A stretch of 64,000 bases of DNA from Kordia sp965224175 (lineage in GTDB: Bacteria; Bacteroidota; Bacteroidia; Flavobacteriales; Flavobacteriaceae): NCBI RefSeq assembly GCF_965224175.1, contig NZ_OZ245041.1:62001-126000 (forward strand), written 5' to 3'. The notes under the pieces were generated by a model. It worked only from the letters and a program-made list of their open reading frames with translations. It did not search any database and was not told where the DNA came from. The translations under genes and the position numbers were made by a program. Of the stretch, positions 16,341-25,092 are shown piece after piece. Positions within the stretch are counted from its first letter, which is position 1, and each line of letters begins with the position of its first letter.

Positions 16341-18842
16341 TTGTATACTTATGGAAATTTATATCAATATTTTAAACGTATACTATTGGAAGATGAAGAA
16401 ACAATAAAAAATAAAGCGAGAGCTGAGTTTGAGCAAAAGAAATACGAAGAAGCATTTACAATTTTATTAAAAGAGTTGGATATTGCTTCCTTCTTTAAAT
16501 ATATAGATGCAGACAAACGGCAGTGGGTAACGGATAAACATTTTGAGTCAGCTACTTACTTTTGGAAAAAGTTTGTACTTCAAGAAGAAAACTTTCAAAA
16601 ATTATTTTCGTCAAATATTGCAGTAGAATTACTCTATAATTACTATTCTAATTCTACAATCTTCATTAAAGCTTTTGAGATAAAACTATCTGAACAATTT
16701 CCAGAACTTTTTGTTCATGTTATTAGAGTCAATCAAGTATTCTTTAAAAAAGAGCGATTGGATTTTCTTTTAGAAGAAATACAACTTCCTGAAAACTTAG
16801 AACTACATCAAGATGTATGGGAACTCTTTTATCAGAAAGAAATTGAATTATGGCAAGAAATAGAAAGCAGTATTGAGGCTATTGTAAATTATTCCTTGGA
16901 AAACATATTACAATCTGTAGTTGCCTATATTGAAAAGAAAAGTTATGAATTTGACTCTAGAGCATACAATATACAGTTAGGAAGTGTGTATAGCTTTTTT
17001 ATGGAGTTACTTTTGAAACAGGATCATTTTAATATCTCGAATTTATCTGAATCAGAAGATTTTTTTAAATCATTTGTAGAAGGTATTCATAATGAAGAAG
17101 AGTCAAATCTTAACAAGTTAATTTCTAATATTTTCGATTTGATATATAGTAGAACCCTACTTTTATCTAACTTCATAGATCCATATAGTTTTGAATCGGA
17201 TACTTCTCCAGAATTGATTTACGAAACTTTATATTTTGTAACAAAGCCACAAGCTAGCTACAGATGGAAGCTAGATGGAATTCGCTATGATTCAGTTGAT
17301 CTATTTTATCGTAAAAGAGGGAGTGATTTTTTAGAAGAAAAGATAAAGAATAATCAATATTCTCCTATTGGTATAACTAAAGAGCATCTGGAGCTAAATA
17401 AAACATTGCAAGAAAAAATTGAATCTGTATTTGCTGCTTTACACGATCTGGAGTTGAATGAGTATTATTACACAAAAAACGAAACAATAAGTGTATCAGA
17501 AATCGTTCCTCCAATATTTGCATTTGCTTACAATAGATTACTACGTTATAAATATGATTTGGATGAAGTAAGAAATAGTAATTCTCATTTTTCAAAGTCT
17601 TGGAAGATGGCTTTTGCTTGGTTGAATTTGCAAAGTACAAGACAAGGAGTTGCACAGATGCCATTTATATATATGACTTTAAAAGAATATGAAGATCTTA
17701 ACAAGAAGGCAAGCTCTGATTTTGACCGTCGAATTACAGAAATATTAATTGAATCTTTTAGTGAAGTTATAAATAAGAAAGAAACATTTGATCGTTTTGA
17801 TACACAGTATGATGTGTTTGCAAAACCATTTTTAAGGTTTAAAGATCGTATTTTTTGTTCAGTTCAGTTTTTCACTTCGTTTTCATATATGTATGTATAT
17901 GTGAACGCATTAATTAACAACAATGGGCGTAAAACTGCTAAAAAAATAGAACCATATCTGGGTAAATTATTAAAAGTACATGGTTTACATGTATTTATTC
18001 CTAATAAAGCTGAAGAAAAAAAGATGAAAGGTAATGGCGATGCTGATGTTGTACTATACAATGATCATCATGTATTATTAATGCAACTAAAACGTACTTA
18101 TTTGCGTTTAAATCCCAAAGATGTATATAATGAATATTTAAAAACAGATCGAGGTGGCGCAAAGCAACTGAATGAAATAGAGAAGTTTTTCAATAGTAAA
18201 AATGATGTTTTTGAAATAAAGAATAGAAAAGTAACAAAATGGATTGTTTCTTCCTCGTTAGAAAATGTAAATAGAGTAATAGAAGGATGTTTAAAAGTAA
18301 ACTATATGGACATTGTATGTTTTCTTTTAAATAATGAAGGAATGACTTTTAAAACTTTAGAAGACTTTATCGGGTTCTATTCAGAAGATTTTATGATAAA
18401 AACTTATGTAGAAACTGTGAATGAATCTTTTGTTATTCAAGAAATAGATAAGTGTAGGATACCTTTTATTGATTTTAATGTAGATAAGGCAAATAAGTAT
18501 AGAGACTTCTTTAATAAGGGAATGGATCTCAACAGAAAAAAGAAGAACAAACAGTCAATCGAGGCTTTCAAAAAATGTTTATATTATGAGAATGGAGATG
18601 TCGAAGTGCACGGAGCAATAGCGAATGTGTATGCTGATATAAAAGATTATAAGAATGCATTTTATCATTTCGAAAAAGCTTTAGAGTTATTACCTAGCGA
18701 TCCTTTTATAACTCGTAATTATATAGGAGCACTTGCAGAAAGTGGTAATTTTACAAAAGCGAAAGAATTAATGAAAATATTAGTTGAGAAATATCCTTTA
18801 TTGAAAGATGTTCAAGAAATGGCAAAGCATATACTAAGATAA
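16341..18842 (+). CDS. Large uncharacterised protein with nuclease-like D...QxK core and C-terminal TPRs, 833 aa
   Basis: No known defence family is recognised. Residues 1-540 are mostly helical. Around 545-680 there is a restriction-endonuclease-like pattern: GDADVVLYND with D567/D569, then LLMQLKRTYL with Q582-x-K584, as in QxK variants of the PD-(D/E)xK fold, followed by GGAKQLNEIEKF. Residues about 715-830 hold two to three TPR units (GAIANVYADIKDYKNAFYHF and NYIGALAESGNFTKAKEL). The start is uncertain: an in-frame TAA lies directly before TTG 16341 and no ATG occurs until past residue 200. It starts 57 bp after hsdR on the same strand, so a restriction-associated role is inferred. Confidence 0.75.
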   Translation: MYTYGNLYQYFKRILLEDEETIKNKARAEFEQKKYEEAFTILLKELDIASFFKYIDADKRQWVTDKHFESATYFWKKFVLQEENFQKLFSSNIAVELLYNYYSNSTIFIKAFEIKLSEQFPELFVHVIRVNQVFFKKERLDFLLEEIQLPENLELHQDVWELFYQKEIELWQEIESSIEAIVNYSLENILQSVVAYIEKKSYEFDSRAYNIQLGSVYSFFMELLLKQDHFNISNLSESEDFFKSFVEGIHNEEESNLNKLISNIFDLIYSRTLLLSNFIDPYSFESDTSPELIYETLYFVTKPQASYRWKLDGIRYDSVDLFYRKRGSDFLEEKIKNNQYSPIGITKEHLELNKTLQEKIESVFAALHDLELNEYYYTKNETISVSEIVPPIFAFAYNRLLRYKYDLDEVRNSNSHFSKSWKMAFAWLNLQSTRQGVAQMPFIYMTLKEYEDLNKKASSDFDRRITEILIESFSEVINKKETFDRFDTQYDVFAKPFLRFKDRIFCSVQFFTSFSYMYVYVNALINNNGRKTAKKIEPYLGKLLKVHGLHVFIPNKAEEKKMKGNGDADVVLYNDHHVLLMQLKRTYLRLNPKDVYNEYLKTDRGGAKQLNEIEKFFNSKNDVFEIKNRKVTKWIVSSSLENVNRVIEGCLKVNYMDIVCFLLNNEGMTFKTLEDFIGFYSEDFMIKTYVETVNESFVIQEIDKCRIPFIDFNVDKANKYRDFFNKGMDLNRKKKNKQSIEAFKKCLYYENGDVEVHGAIANVYADIKDYKNAFYHFEKALELLPSDPFITRNYIGALAESGNFTKAKELMKILVEKYPLLKDVQEMAKHILR

Positions 18843-18872
18843 TTATATTTGTGGTTTAAAAGTTTAAATACA

Positions 18873-19037
18873 ATGCCAAAACCCAAAGGACAAAAAAACA
18901 CCAAAAACAAAGCTAAGCACACCAAGCTCATGCAGCGTAAACTCAACAAAGAGCGTGCAGAAAAAGAAGCGACCAAAGCACGACTGAAGGCAATTGTGAA
19001 GAAAGCGAATGAAGCTAAGGAGAATGATGAATGTTAA
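18873..19037 (+). CDS. Small Lys-rich helical protein, 54 aa
   Basis: A very basic short protein (MPKPKGQKNTKNKAKHTKL, then a long charged helix ending KKANEAKENDEC). I chose the ATG at 18873 over the upstream TTG because the protein then begins with the highly charged MPKPKGQ, as similar flavobacterial proteins do (from memory). It could bind RNA or ribosomes, by composition only. It lies 30 bp after the nuclease-TPR gene but looks like core genome, perhaps marking the right border of the defence island. The coding region runs into the first direct repeat at 19032. Confidence 0.6.
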   Translation: MPKPKGQKNTKNKAKHTKLMQRKLNKERAEKEATKARLKAIVKKANEAKENDEC

Positions 19038-19369
19038 ATGCTAAATTTTAAATTATTTCAAAGACCATTTAATAGTTCTAAAAATTAACTTGGAAAACCA
19101 ATTAAAAATTCGTGTTAATGATACAAGAATAAATACAAAATAATTCGTGAATTCGTGACAATTTTTTTTAATTATGAGTTATGAGAAATTTCATAGAACA
19201 TCTGAATGTTAGGTGTTAAATGCTAAATTTTAAATTATTTCAAAGATCATTTAATAGTTCTAAAAATTAACTTGGAAAACCAATTAAAAATTCGTGTTAA
19301 TGATACAAGAGTAAGTACAAAATAATTCGTGAATTCGTGACAATTTTTTTAGTTATGAGTTATGAGAAG
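19032..19369. repeat. Direct duplication with 182-bp period
   Basis: The segment beginning tgttaaatgctaaatttt at 19032 recurs at 19214 and matches to atgagttatgagaa with only a few differences. Both copies contain aattcgtgaattcgtgacaa followed by T residues. The first copy starts at the 3' end of the small basic gene. No open frame or mobile gene is inside. Together with the following 200 bp of AT-rich sequence it fills the gap before the Nudix gene. Confidence 0.85.
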
Positions 19370-19587
19370 TGTCAAAGTATATGTTGAGGTTTTTGAGCAA
19401 CAAATTAACGAATTGATAAATTTTAAAGTGATGAGTTAAGAATGAAACAAATTGACAAATCCACAAAAAACAGATTTAAAAAAATGGAAGTTTATAATTT
19501 TACGAGTTTATACTACGAAACAAACACAAAGTAAACATACCAACCCAACACCCAAAAGCAAAGCGACCCAAAACCCAAAACCCAATA

Positions 19588-20139
19588 ATGGAACTCATCG
19601 ATATCCTAGACGAACACGGAAAACCCACAGGTGAAATTCTTCCCAAAAGAGAAGTACATCGCCACGGACATTTCCATGCCTCAACGCATTTGTGGTTGTA
19701 TACCAAAACAGGAAAAGTAGTCTTGCAATTGCGTGCAGTCATCAAACCCAACTTTCCAAACTGTTGGGACGTTTCTGTCGCTGGACATATAAGTAGTGGT
19801 GAAACTGCGCTGCAAACCGCAGTTCGTGAAGCGGAAGAAGAACTCGGAATCAAAGTACAAGCTGAACAACTACAACAAATTGGACGCTTCCGAATCGATT
19901 ACCAACACGCGGAAGATTATCGTGATCGTGAATTCATTACGATCTTTGCTTGTGAAATTCCAGATATACCTTTAGACGTCAAGCTACAGGAAGAAGAAGT
20001 TGCAGATGTAACACTTATTCCATTAGCACAAGTAGAATCAGAATTAGCTGATACCGAACTAGCCAAGAAATACGTTCCGTTTAATAAAGCGTATGCAATT
20101 GAAGTATTTGATAAGTTGAATGGATTGTTTTCTAAGTAG
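19588..20139 (+). CDS. Nudix hydrolase, isopentenyl-diphosphate-isomerase-like, 183 aa
   Basis: Nudix-fold pyrophosphohydrolase of the YfcD/Idi-like group. The Nudix box GHISSGE-x7-REAEEELGI is complete at residues 66-88. The N-terminus (MELIDILDEHGKPTGE) and the HRHGHFHASTHLWLY stretch match the IPP-isomerase-like subgroup. However, the essential features of true Idi (catalytic Cys and Glu in their context) are not evident, so isomerase activity should not be assumed. The substrate is unknown. It is monocistronic, preceded by the 182-bp direct repeat and followed by the modular tandem array, with no evident terminator. Confidence 0.88.
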   Translation: MELIDILDEHGKPTGEILPKREVHRHGHFHASTHLWLYTKTGKVVLQLRAVIKPNFPNCWDVSVAGHISSGETALQTAVREAEEELGIKVQAEQLQQIGRFRIDYQHAEDYRDREFITIFACEIPDIPLDVKLQEEEVADVTLIPLAQVESELADTELAKKYVPFNKAYAIEVFDKLNGLFSK

Positions 20140-20177
20140 TAAGATGATGTGAGACGTGCTTTTGTTTCAGAGAATAT

Positions 20178-21203
20178 AGTTGTTCTACAAGAAACAGATT
20201 GCCGCGTCATATATTCCTCGCAAAGACGTATCACACATGTCTAAATCTAATAGCTTTTGCACTGAGTATATCGAAGTGAAGTGATCTAAAAGATTTCCGT
20301 CCAACTGGGAACAAGTCTAATCGCGAAAGCGTGTCTAAAAATCTAACAACGAAGGTTGTCTATTAATACAAGAAACAGATTGCCGCGTCATATATTCCTC
20401 GCAAAGACGTGTCAAACGTGTCTAAAAAAAACATTCGTGTATTTAGTTATGAAAAATGAGTCAAGAGTCAAGATTCAAGATGCTTTGCAGGAAACAATTG
20501 TCCGTCGTTATGCTTCCACAAAAACGTATCAAATATATTTAAATCTAGTAATGTCTGCACTGAGTATATCGAAGTGAAGCGATCTAAAAGATTTCCGCAG
20601 AAGCGGGAACAAGTCTAATCGCGAAAGCATGTCTAAAAATCTAACAACGAAGGTTGTCTATCAATACAAGAAACAAGATTGCCGCGTCGTTATGTTTCTC
20701 ACAAAGACATATCTAAATCTAGTAATGTCTGCACTGAGTATATCGAAGTGAAGCGATCTAAAAGATTTCCGCCCAAGCGGGAACAAGTCTAATGGCGAAA
20801 GCGTGTCTAAAAATCTAACAACGAAGGTTGTCTGTTAATACAAGAAACAGATTGCTGCGTCATACATTCCTCGCAAAGACGTGTCATACATCTCTAAATC
20901 TAATAACGTTTACACTGAGTATATCGAAGTGAAGCGATCTAAAAGATTTCCGCAGAAGCGGGAATAAGTCTAATCGCGAAAGCATGTCTAAAAATCTAAC
21001 AACAAAGGTTGTCTATTAATACAAGAAACAGATTGCCGCGTCGTATACTCCTCGCAAAGACGTATCAAATGTGTCTAAATCTAATAACGCATGCACTGAG
21101 TATATCGAAGTGAAGTGATCTAAAAGATTTCCGCTCAAGCGGGAATAAGTCTAATCGCGAAAGCATGTCTAAAAATCTAACAACGAAAGTTGTCTATCAA
21201 TAC
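20178..21203. repeat. Modular tandem repeat array, main period 181 bp
   Basis: Units share these modules in order: cactgagtatatcgaagtg (at 20260, 20558, 20732, 20913, 21094), a ttccgc/gcggga hairpin, a tcgcgaaagcg hairpin, an acaacgaaggttgt palindrome, and gaaacagattgccgcgtc ... ctcgcaaagacg (starting at 20191, 20372, 20491, 20670, 20844, 21025). The last module is the right arm of the inverted-repeat family at 2.7-4.7 kb. Modules are linked by tctaa-type spacers. Spacings are 181, 119, 179, 174 and 181, so one unit is rearranged. The array fills the whole space between the Nudix gene and ribBA and overlaps the ribBA stop. No protein gene is supported inside. Confidence 0.85.
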
Positions 21204-22345
21204 GATACATAATCAACAATCTCTAAGCCATAACCAATCATACCTACACGTTTTTCTTGATGTGTATTGGTTACCAACTTGATTTTGCTAATATTGATGT
21301 CGTGAAGAATTTGCGCTCCAATTCCGAAATCTTTAGAATCCATTTTAATTTTTGGCGCTTTATATTCACCATTATTTTGTAAAGATTTCAATTCTTTAAT
21401 TCTGTGAAGTAAGTTCAACGAACTATGATCTTGGTTGATGAATATAATAGCTCCTTTTCCTTCTTCATTAATCAAACGGAACATATCATCTAGCTTTTTA
21501 TCAGCATTATTTGTCAAAGTTCCTAAAATATCATCATTTACTAATGTTGAATTGATACGTGTTAGTACAGGTTCATCATCAGCCCAACTTCCTTTAGTTA
21601 AAGCAATATGTACTTGATTGTTGGTTGTTTGTAAATATGCACGCATACGGAAATCACCAAAACGTGTTTGTACATCAAAATCTTCTTTCTTTTCAATCAA
21701 AGAATCGTGCTCCATTCTGTATGCGACTAGATCTTCAATAGAAACAATCTTAAGATCGAAATTTTTGGCAACTTCTAGCAACTGTGGCAAACGTGCCATA
21801 GTTCCATCTTCGTTCATGATTTCTACAATAACACCAGCAGGTTCTAAACCAGCTAAACGAGCAAAGTCGATCGCAGCTTCTGTATGACCTGTTCTACGCA
21901 ATACGCCACCTTCTTTTGCTTTAAGTGGAAAAATATGTCCAGGACGTGCCAAATCAAATGGGCGAGTAGTACTGTCAATCAAAGCTTGAACAGTTTTTGA
22001 ACGATCGGAAGCAGAAATTCCGGTAGTAACTCCGTTTCCTTTCAAATCTACAGAAATCGTAAAAGCCGTTTCCATCGGATCTGTGTTGTTGCTTACCATC
22101 ATACCTAATTGTAATTGCTTGCAACGATTTTCTGTTAATGGTGCGCAAATCAAACCACGTCCGTGTGTAGCCATAAAGTTGATCATTTCTGGCGTTACCT
22201 TTTCAGCAGCAGCTAAAAAATCACCTTCATTTTCACGATTTTCATCATCTACCACAATGATAACTTTTCCTTGGCGGATGTCTTCAATGGCTTCATGGAT
22301 GCTGTCTAATTGTGTATTGGCTTTCACTTTTGTAGTTGTGGTCAT
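21197..22345 (-). CDS. ribB: 3,4-dihydroxy-2-butanone-4-phosphate synthase with degenerate GTP cyclohydrolase II domain
   Basis: Riboflavin synthesis: the N-terminal domain (about 12-210) converts ribulose-5-phosphate to dihydroxybutanone phosphate. It shows DDENRENEGD, RPGHIFPL and GHTEAAIDFARLAG, the metal and substrate motifs. The C-terminal part (about 215-375) aligns in length and ends with the GCHII-like pattern (DFGIGAQIL, LVTNTHQEKRVGM), but the zinc-binding cysteines and the RCDCG-like segment are absent, with RINSTLVNDDILGT in their place. GTP cyclohydrolase activity must therefore come from another gene. The stop codon lies within the edge of the tandem array. Last gene of the ftsK-lolA-lptF/G direction, about 100 bp downstream. 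Confidence 0.93.
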   Translation of the reverse strand: MTTTTKVKANTQLDSIHEAIEDIRQGKVIIVVDDENRENEGDFLAAAEKVTPEMINFMATHGRGLICAPLTENRCKQLQLGMMVSNNTDPMETAFTISVDLKGNGVTTGISASDRSKTVQALIDSTTRPFDLARPGHIFPLKAKEGGVLRRTGHTEAAIDFARLAGLEPAGVIVEIMNEDGTMARLPQLLEVAKNFDLKIVSIEDLVAYRMEHDSLIEKKEDFDVQTRFGDFRMRAYLQTTNNQVHIALTKGSWADDEPVLTRINSTLVNDDILGTLTNNADKKLDDMFRLINEEGKGAIIFINQDHSSLNLLHRIKELKSLQNNGEYKAPKIKMDSKDFGIGAQILHDINISKIKLVTNTHQEKRVGMIGYGLEIVDYVSY

Positions 22346-22447
22346 TTTTTCTGTATGATTTGCTCACAAAAATAAGCATTCTTATCAAAAAGAGGAATTA
22401 AAAGCTCGTAAAGATTGATTCTAGTATTGTTGATTGCTAAATTGAAT

Positions 22448-24436
22448 TTAATTCAATTGCTTTATCTTGTCTTTTGCATTTCGTAAAGTGTAGAAATAAG
22501 CAACAAAATAGAGCGGCATACCAAGGAGTAGAAACGCTAAAATACCTCCAAAATCTAATTTCTTATCTAAAGCTTCATATAAAGACTGATAGTTAAAAAA
22601 TGATTTTATTAAATAGTACAAATAGAGTAATGAAACAACGATCCCTACAATTAAAATACTCAACGCAAGCCAAACCGACATTTCTACATTGTTGTTTAAA
22701 ACTGGTAGAATGATACTGATAATCAGTGTTGGAATATAATAAATGATCGCTTTTTTTGAATTCTTTACAAATCGTTCATAAGCTTCTTGAGCACGATTAT
22801 ATTGTTTGTTTTCAAACGAACCTAATACTTTTAAACGTTCTTCTGTGATGCCACGATCTCCCAAAAGTTCAATTGCAAGACTACGCTCTCCATCAGAATA
22901 ATCATATTGACGATAGTTTTTTACAACATCCATCAATTGTGTGTCGCTCAATGCATTGAACTTATCAGTACTTTGTCTATCAACATCTGTAATAGGTGCT
23001 AATTCGTCTGTCGTTTCATCATCTGCGTCTAATGGCTTTACAAAGAAACCTTTCAGCGAGAAGCTAAATAATCCTTGGTCGGAAGTTGCTCTACGTGTAA
23101 AGTAAATACTTAACGGTAACATAATCATTGTAGAGAGCCAAGTACCCAACCAGGGAGGAATACTGCCGTCTTCGGCACTGTTTTTTCCAAAAATTCCTAT
23201 AAAGTGATAGACTAAGAATAAACAAATCGCAACAACCATTGGCAATCCAATTCCTCCTTTACGAATGATGGCTCCTAATGGCGCGCCTACAAAGAATAGA
23301 ATGATACATGCTATTGCTACTGCAAATTTGTCGTGCATGTATATTTTTTGATGATTGATTTTCTTTTCGATTCGTTTGAAACGATTGTCTGTATTTTCAA
23401 GTGTTGTACGACGTCCTTTGATATTGGTGATCGAAATATCTAAGGCGCGTTTTCTGTTTTTTAGCGTAAGTATGTTGAGAGGATTTCCTAAAGAGGCAAC
23501 CGAATCTTTGTGAACGGCATTAACACTATCTTTTTCAATGATAACAATTCCAGTTCGTTTGTACATATTGTCACCAAAGCTAACTTTCTCTTGATCATAT
23601 TTGAGTTCACTACCTTTAATGGTGTCATTTAATTGTTTGACATTGTACATTTTGTAGGTATTGTGCTCTGTAGAATTTAAATCTACTTTATTGATGTCGC
23701 GCAAATCTACATTCATGATGTATTTTTCAAAAGATACTTTGGCATGTTGCATGCGTAACATTTCTTTTGGATCTGTACTTTTTACATCTTCATAGCGATT
23801 TCCATCAAATAAAACCATTTGCAAAATGTCAGAATCAGGACTGCTTTTTAGCTCTCCATTTTTTGACTTCATTACAATACGATTCTTCTTGTCTCTGGCT
23901 TTTTGGTGAATGATTACTTTGTCTAGCAACTGATCGTTTTCACCATACTTTTTATCTACTTTAATGTTGATGTTTCCAATATCATTAAAAACGCCTTCAC
24001 CAATAGCTAATGCAGGTTTTTTCTTGGCTAAGTTTTTACGTAAGTTATATTGTTTAAACTCAGACCATGGAATAACGCTATTGCTAAAGAAAAAAGTGGC
24101 AACACCAAGTAAAAAGATAAATACTACCAAACTTCGCATGGCGCGTTGCAATGATATTCCTGTAGATTTCATTGCTGCAAATTCGTAGCTTTCAGCAAAT
24201 CGACCGAAAGTCATAATAGAAGATACTAATATACTTAATGGTAATACTAACGGAATTAGTTTTGGTGCTGTATACAATAAGAATTTAAAAATAATTCCTG
24301 CATCCAGTCCTTTTCCTGCAAGTTCACCTATAAAAAGCCAAACGGTTTGTAATATAAATATGAACATAAATATTACAAACACGGTAAGGAAGGTAAAGAG
24401 ATAACTCTTTAATATGTATCTATCTAATATTTTCAA
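22448..24436 (-). CDS. LptF/LptG family (YjgP/YjgQ) permease, 662 aa
   Basis: Inner-membrane permease of the LPS export ABC transporter. The N-terminus ILDRYILKSYLFTF and first helix are typical, followed by helices near 50-75 and 100-125 (VFIFLLGVATFFF), a long periplasmic beta-jellyroll region (about 125-370), then helices from 375 on (FVGAPLGAIIRKGGIGLPM is the family signature). It is longer than E. coli LptF/G (about 360 aa): about 200 extra residues with a cytosolic segment (DELAPITDVDRQSTD) and three or more helices, as seen in Bacteroidota. The start is TTG at 24436, since no ATG allows the conserved N-terminus. It follows lolA by 5 bp. Confidence 0.9.
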   Translation of the reverse strand: MKILDRYILKSYLFTFLTVFVIFMFIFILQTVWLFIGELAGKGLDAGIIFKFLLYTAPKLIPLVLPLSILVSSIMTFGRFAESYEFAAMKSTGISLQRAMRSLVVFIFLLGVATFFFSNSVIPWSEFKQYNLRKNLAKKKPALAIGEGVFNDIGNINIKVDKKYGENDQLLDKVIIHQKARDKKNRIVMKSKNGELKSSPDSDILQMVLFDGNRYEDVKSTDPKEMLRMQHAKVSFEKYIMNVDLRDINKVDLNSTEHNTYKMYNVKQLNDTIKGSELKYDQEKVSFGDNMYKRTGIVIIEKDSVNAVHKDSVASLGNPLNILTLKNRKRALDISITNIKGRRTTLENTDNRFKRIEKKINHQKIYMHDKFAVAIACIILFFVGAPLGAIIRKGGIGLPMVVAICLFLVYHFIGIFGKNSAEDGSIPPWLGTWLSTMIMLPLSIYFTRRATSDQGLFSFSLKGFFVKPLDADDETTDELAPITDVDRQSTDKFNALSDTQLMDVVKNYRQYDYSDGERSLAIELLGDRGITEERLKVLGSFENKQYNRAQEAYERFVKNSKKAIIYYIPTLIISIILPVLNNNVEMSVWLALSILIVGIVVSLLYLYYLIKSFFNYQSLYEALDKKLDFGGILAFLLLGMPLYFVAYFYTLRNAKDKIKQLN

Positions 24437-24441
24437 GTAGA

Positions 24442-25092
24442 CTAATCGTTTTTATCTATATAATAATCCTCGTATTTCGATTCGTCAAATATAAATAAGC
24501 TTTTTGATAAAGGCTGATTAGTTTTAAAAGAATTAACAGTTAAAGTGGTATTTGTACCATTTTTTCCTGATTCAATTAAGTTGTAGATATGCTTTGTTTT
24601 TACATCAATTCCTAATAAAACACTTTTAATGTCTGATTCTGAATCAGTTGGAATTAATTTAACGTATTGAATCTTTCTACCACGTACATTTTGTAAAATA
24701 TCCCATGCATAAGTGTATCCTTTTTTGTAGAATGTTAACATAGCTGAAGGAGATAACGCAGTTTCGTCTTCATCAACATCTGCAATAGTTACTTCTTCGT
24801 TGGCAGGAACAATTGTATAGACTTTTTTGGTATCGAATATTTTAGTGAATCCTAAGAAGTTCAGTAAATACTTTTCACCTTCTAAGGTTACATTTCCTTT
24901 CGATTCTTGCTTTGTATTCGCTTCTTTGTTTATCAATTCGTATTTAAACTCGATTTGAATATTGTCATAACTATTCACTTTGGCAGAAACTTCCTCTAAT
25001 AGCTTTTTTGCTTTTTCAGTATTCTGCGCATTTACATTGAATGCAAAGACTCCTAATACAAACACTAAAACTAACTTTCTCATTTTATCCAT
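24442..25092 (-). CDS. lolA: LolA-like outer-membrane lipoprotein carrier
   Basis: Periplasmic chaperone family that moves lipoproteins between membranes. The 216 residues begin with a signal peptide (MRKLVLVFVLGVFAFNVNAQ after MDK), followed by the LolA-type open beta-barrel pattern: KAKKLLEEVSAKVNSYDNIQIEF, repeated strands with GNVTLEGEKYLLNF, and PTDSESDIKSVLLGID. Start ATG 25092 overlaps the ftsK stop by 8 bp; ATG 25083 is equally possible. The position between ftsK and an LptF/G permease is a common flavobacterial arrangement and links envelope lipid and lipoprotein transport. Confidence 0.88.
   Translation of the reverse strand: MDKMRKLVLVFVLGVFAFNVNAQNTEKAKKLLEEVSAKVNSYDNIQIEFKYELINKEANTKQESKGNVTLEGEKYLLNFLGFTKIFDTKKVYTIVPANEEVTIADVDEDETALSPSAMLTFYKKGYTYAWDILQNVRGRKIQYVKLIPTDSESDIKSVLLGIDVKTKHIYNLIESGKNGTNTTLTVNSFKTNQPLSKSLFIFDESKYEDYYIDKND

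Noticed and set aside
6027..18842. BREX or DISARM system
   Set aside because: No pglX/pglZ, brxC or drm genes; the methylase, specificity and HsdR genes form an ordinary type I set plus McrBC.
19452..19634. Open frame of 60 codons before the Nudix gene
   Set aside because: Low-complexity Lys/Thr/Pro composition in an A-rich leader; it runs into the Nudix start in another frame.
20356..20577. Open frame of 73 codons inside the tandem array
   Set aside because: It consists of repeat modules and is not repeated as a frame in the other units.
20178..21203. Possible CRISPR array
   Set aside because: Repeat period is about 181 bp, the segments between constant modules are themselves repeated rather than unique, and no cas gene is present.
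21197..22345. Full bifunctional RibBA
   Set aside because: The GCHII cysteine motif is missing, so only the RibB activity is assigned.
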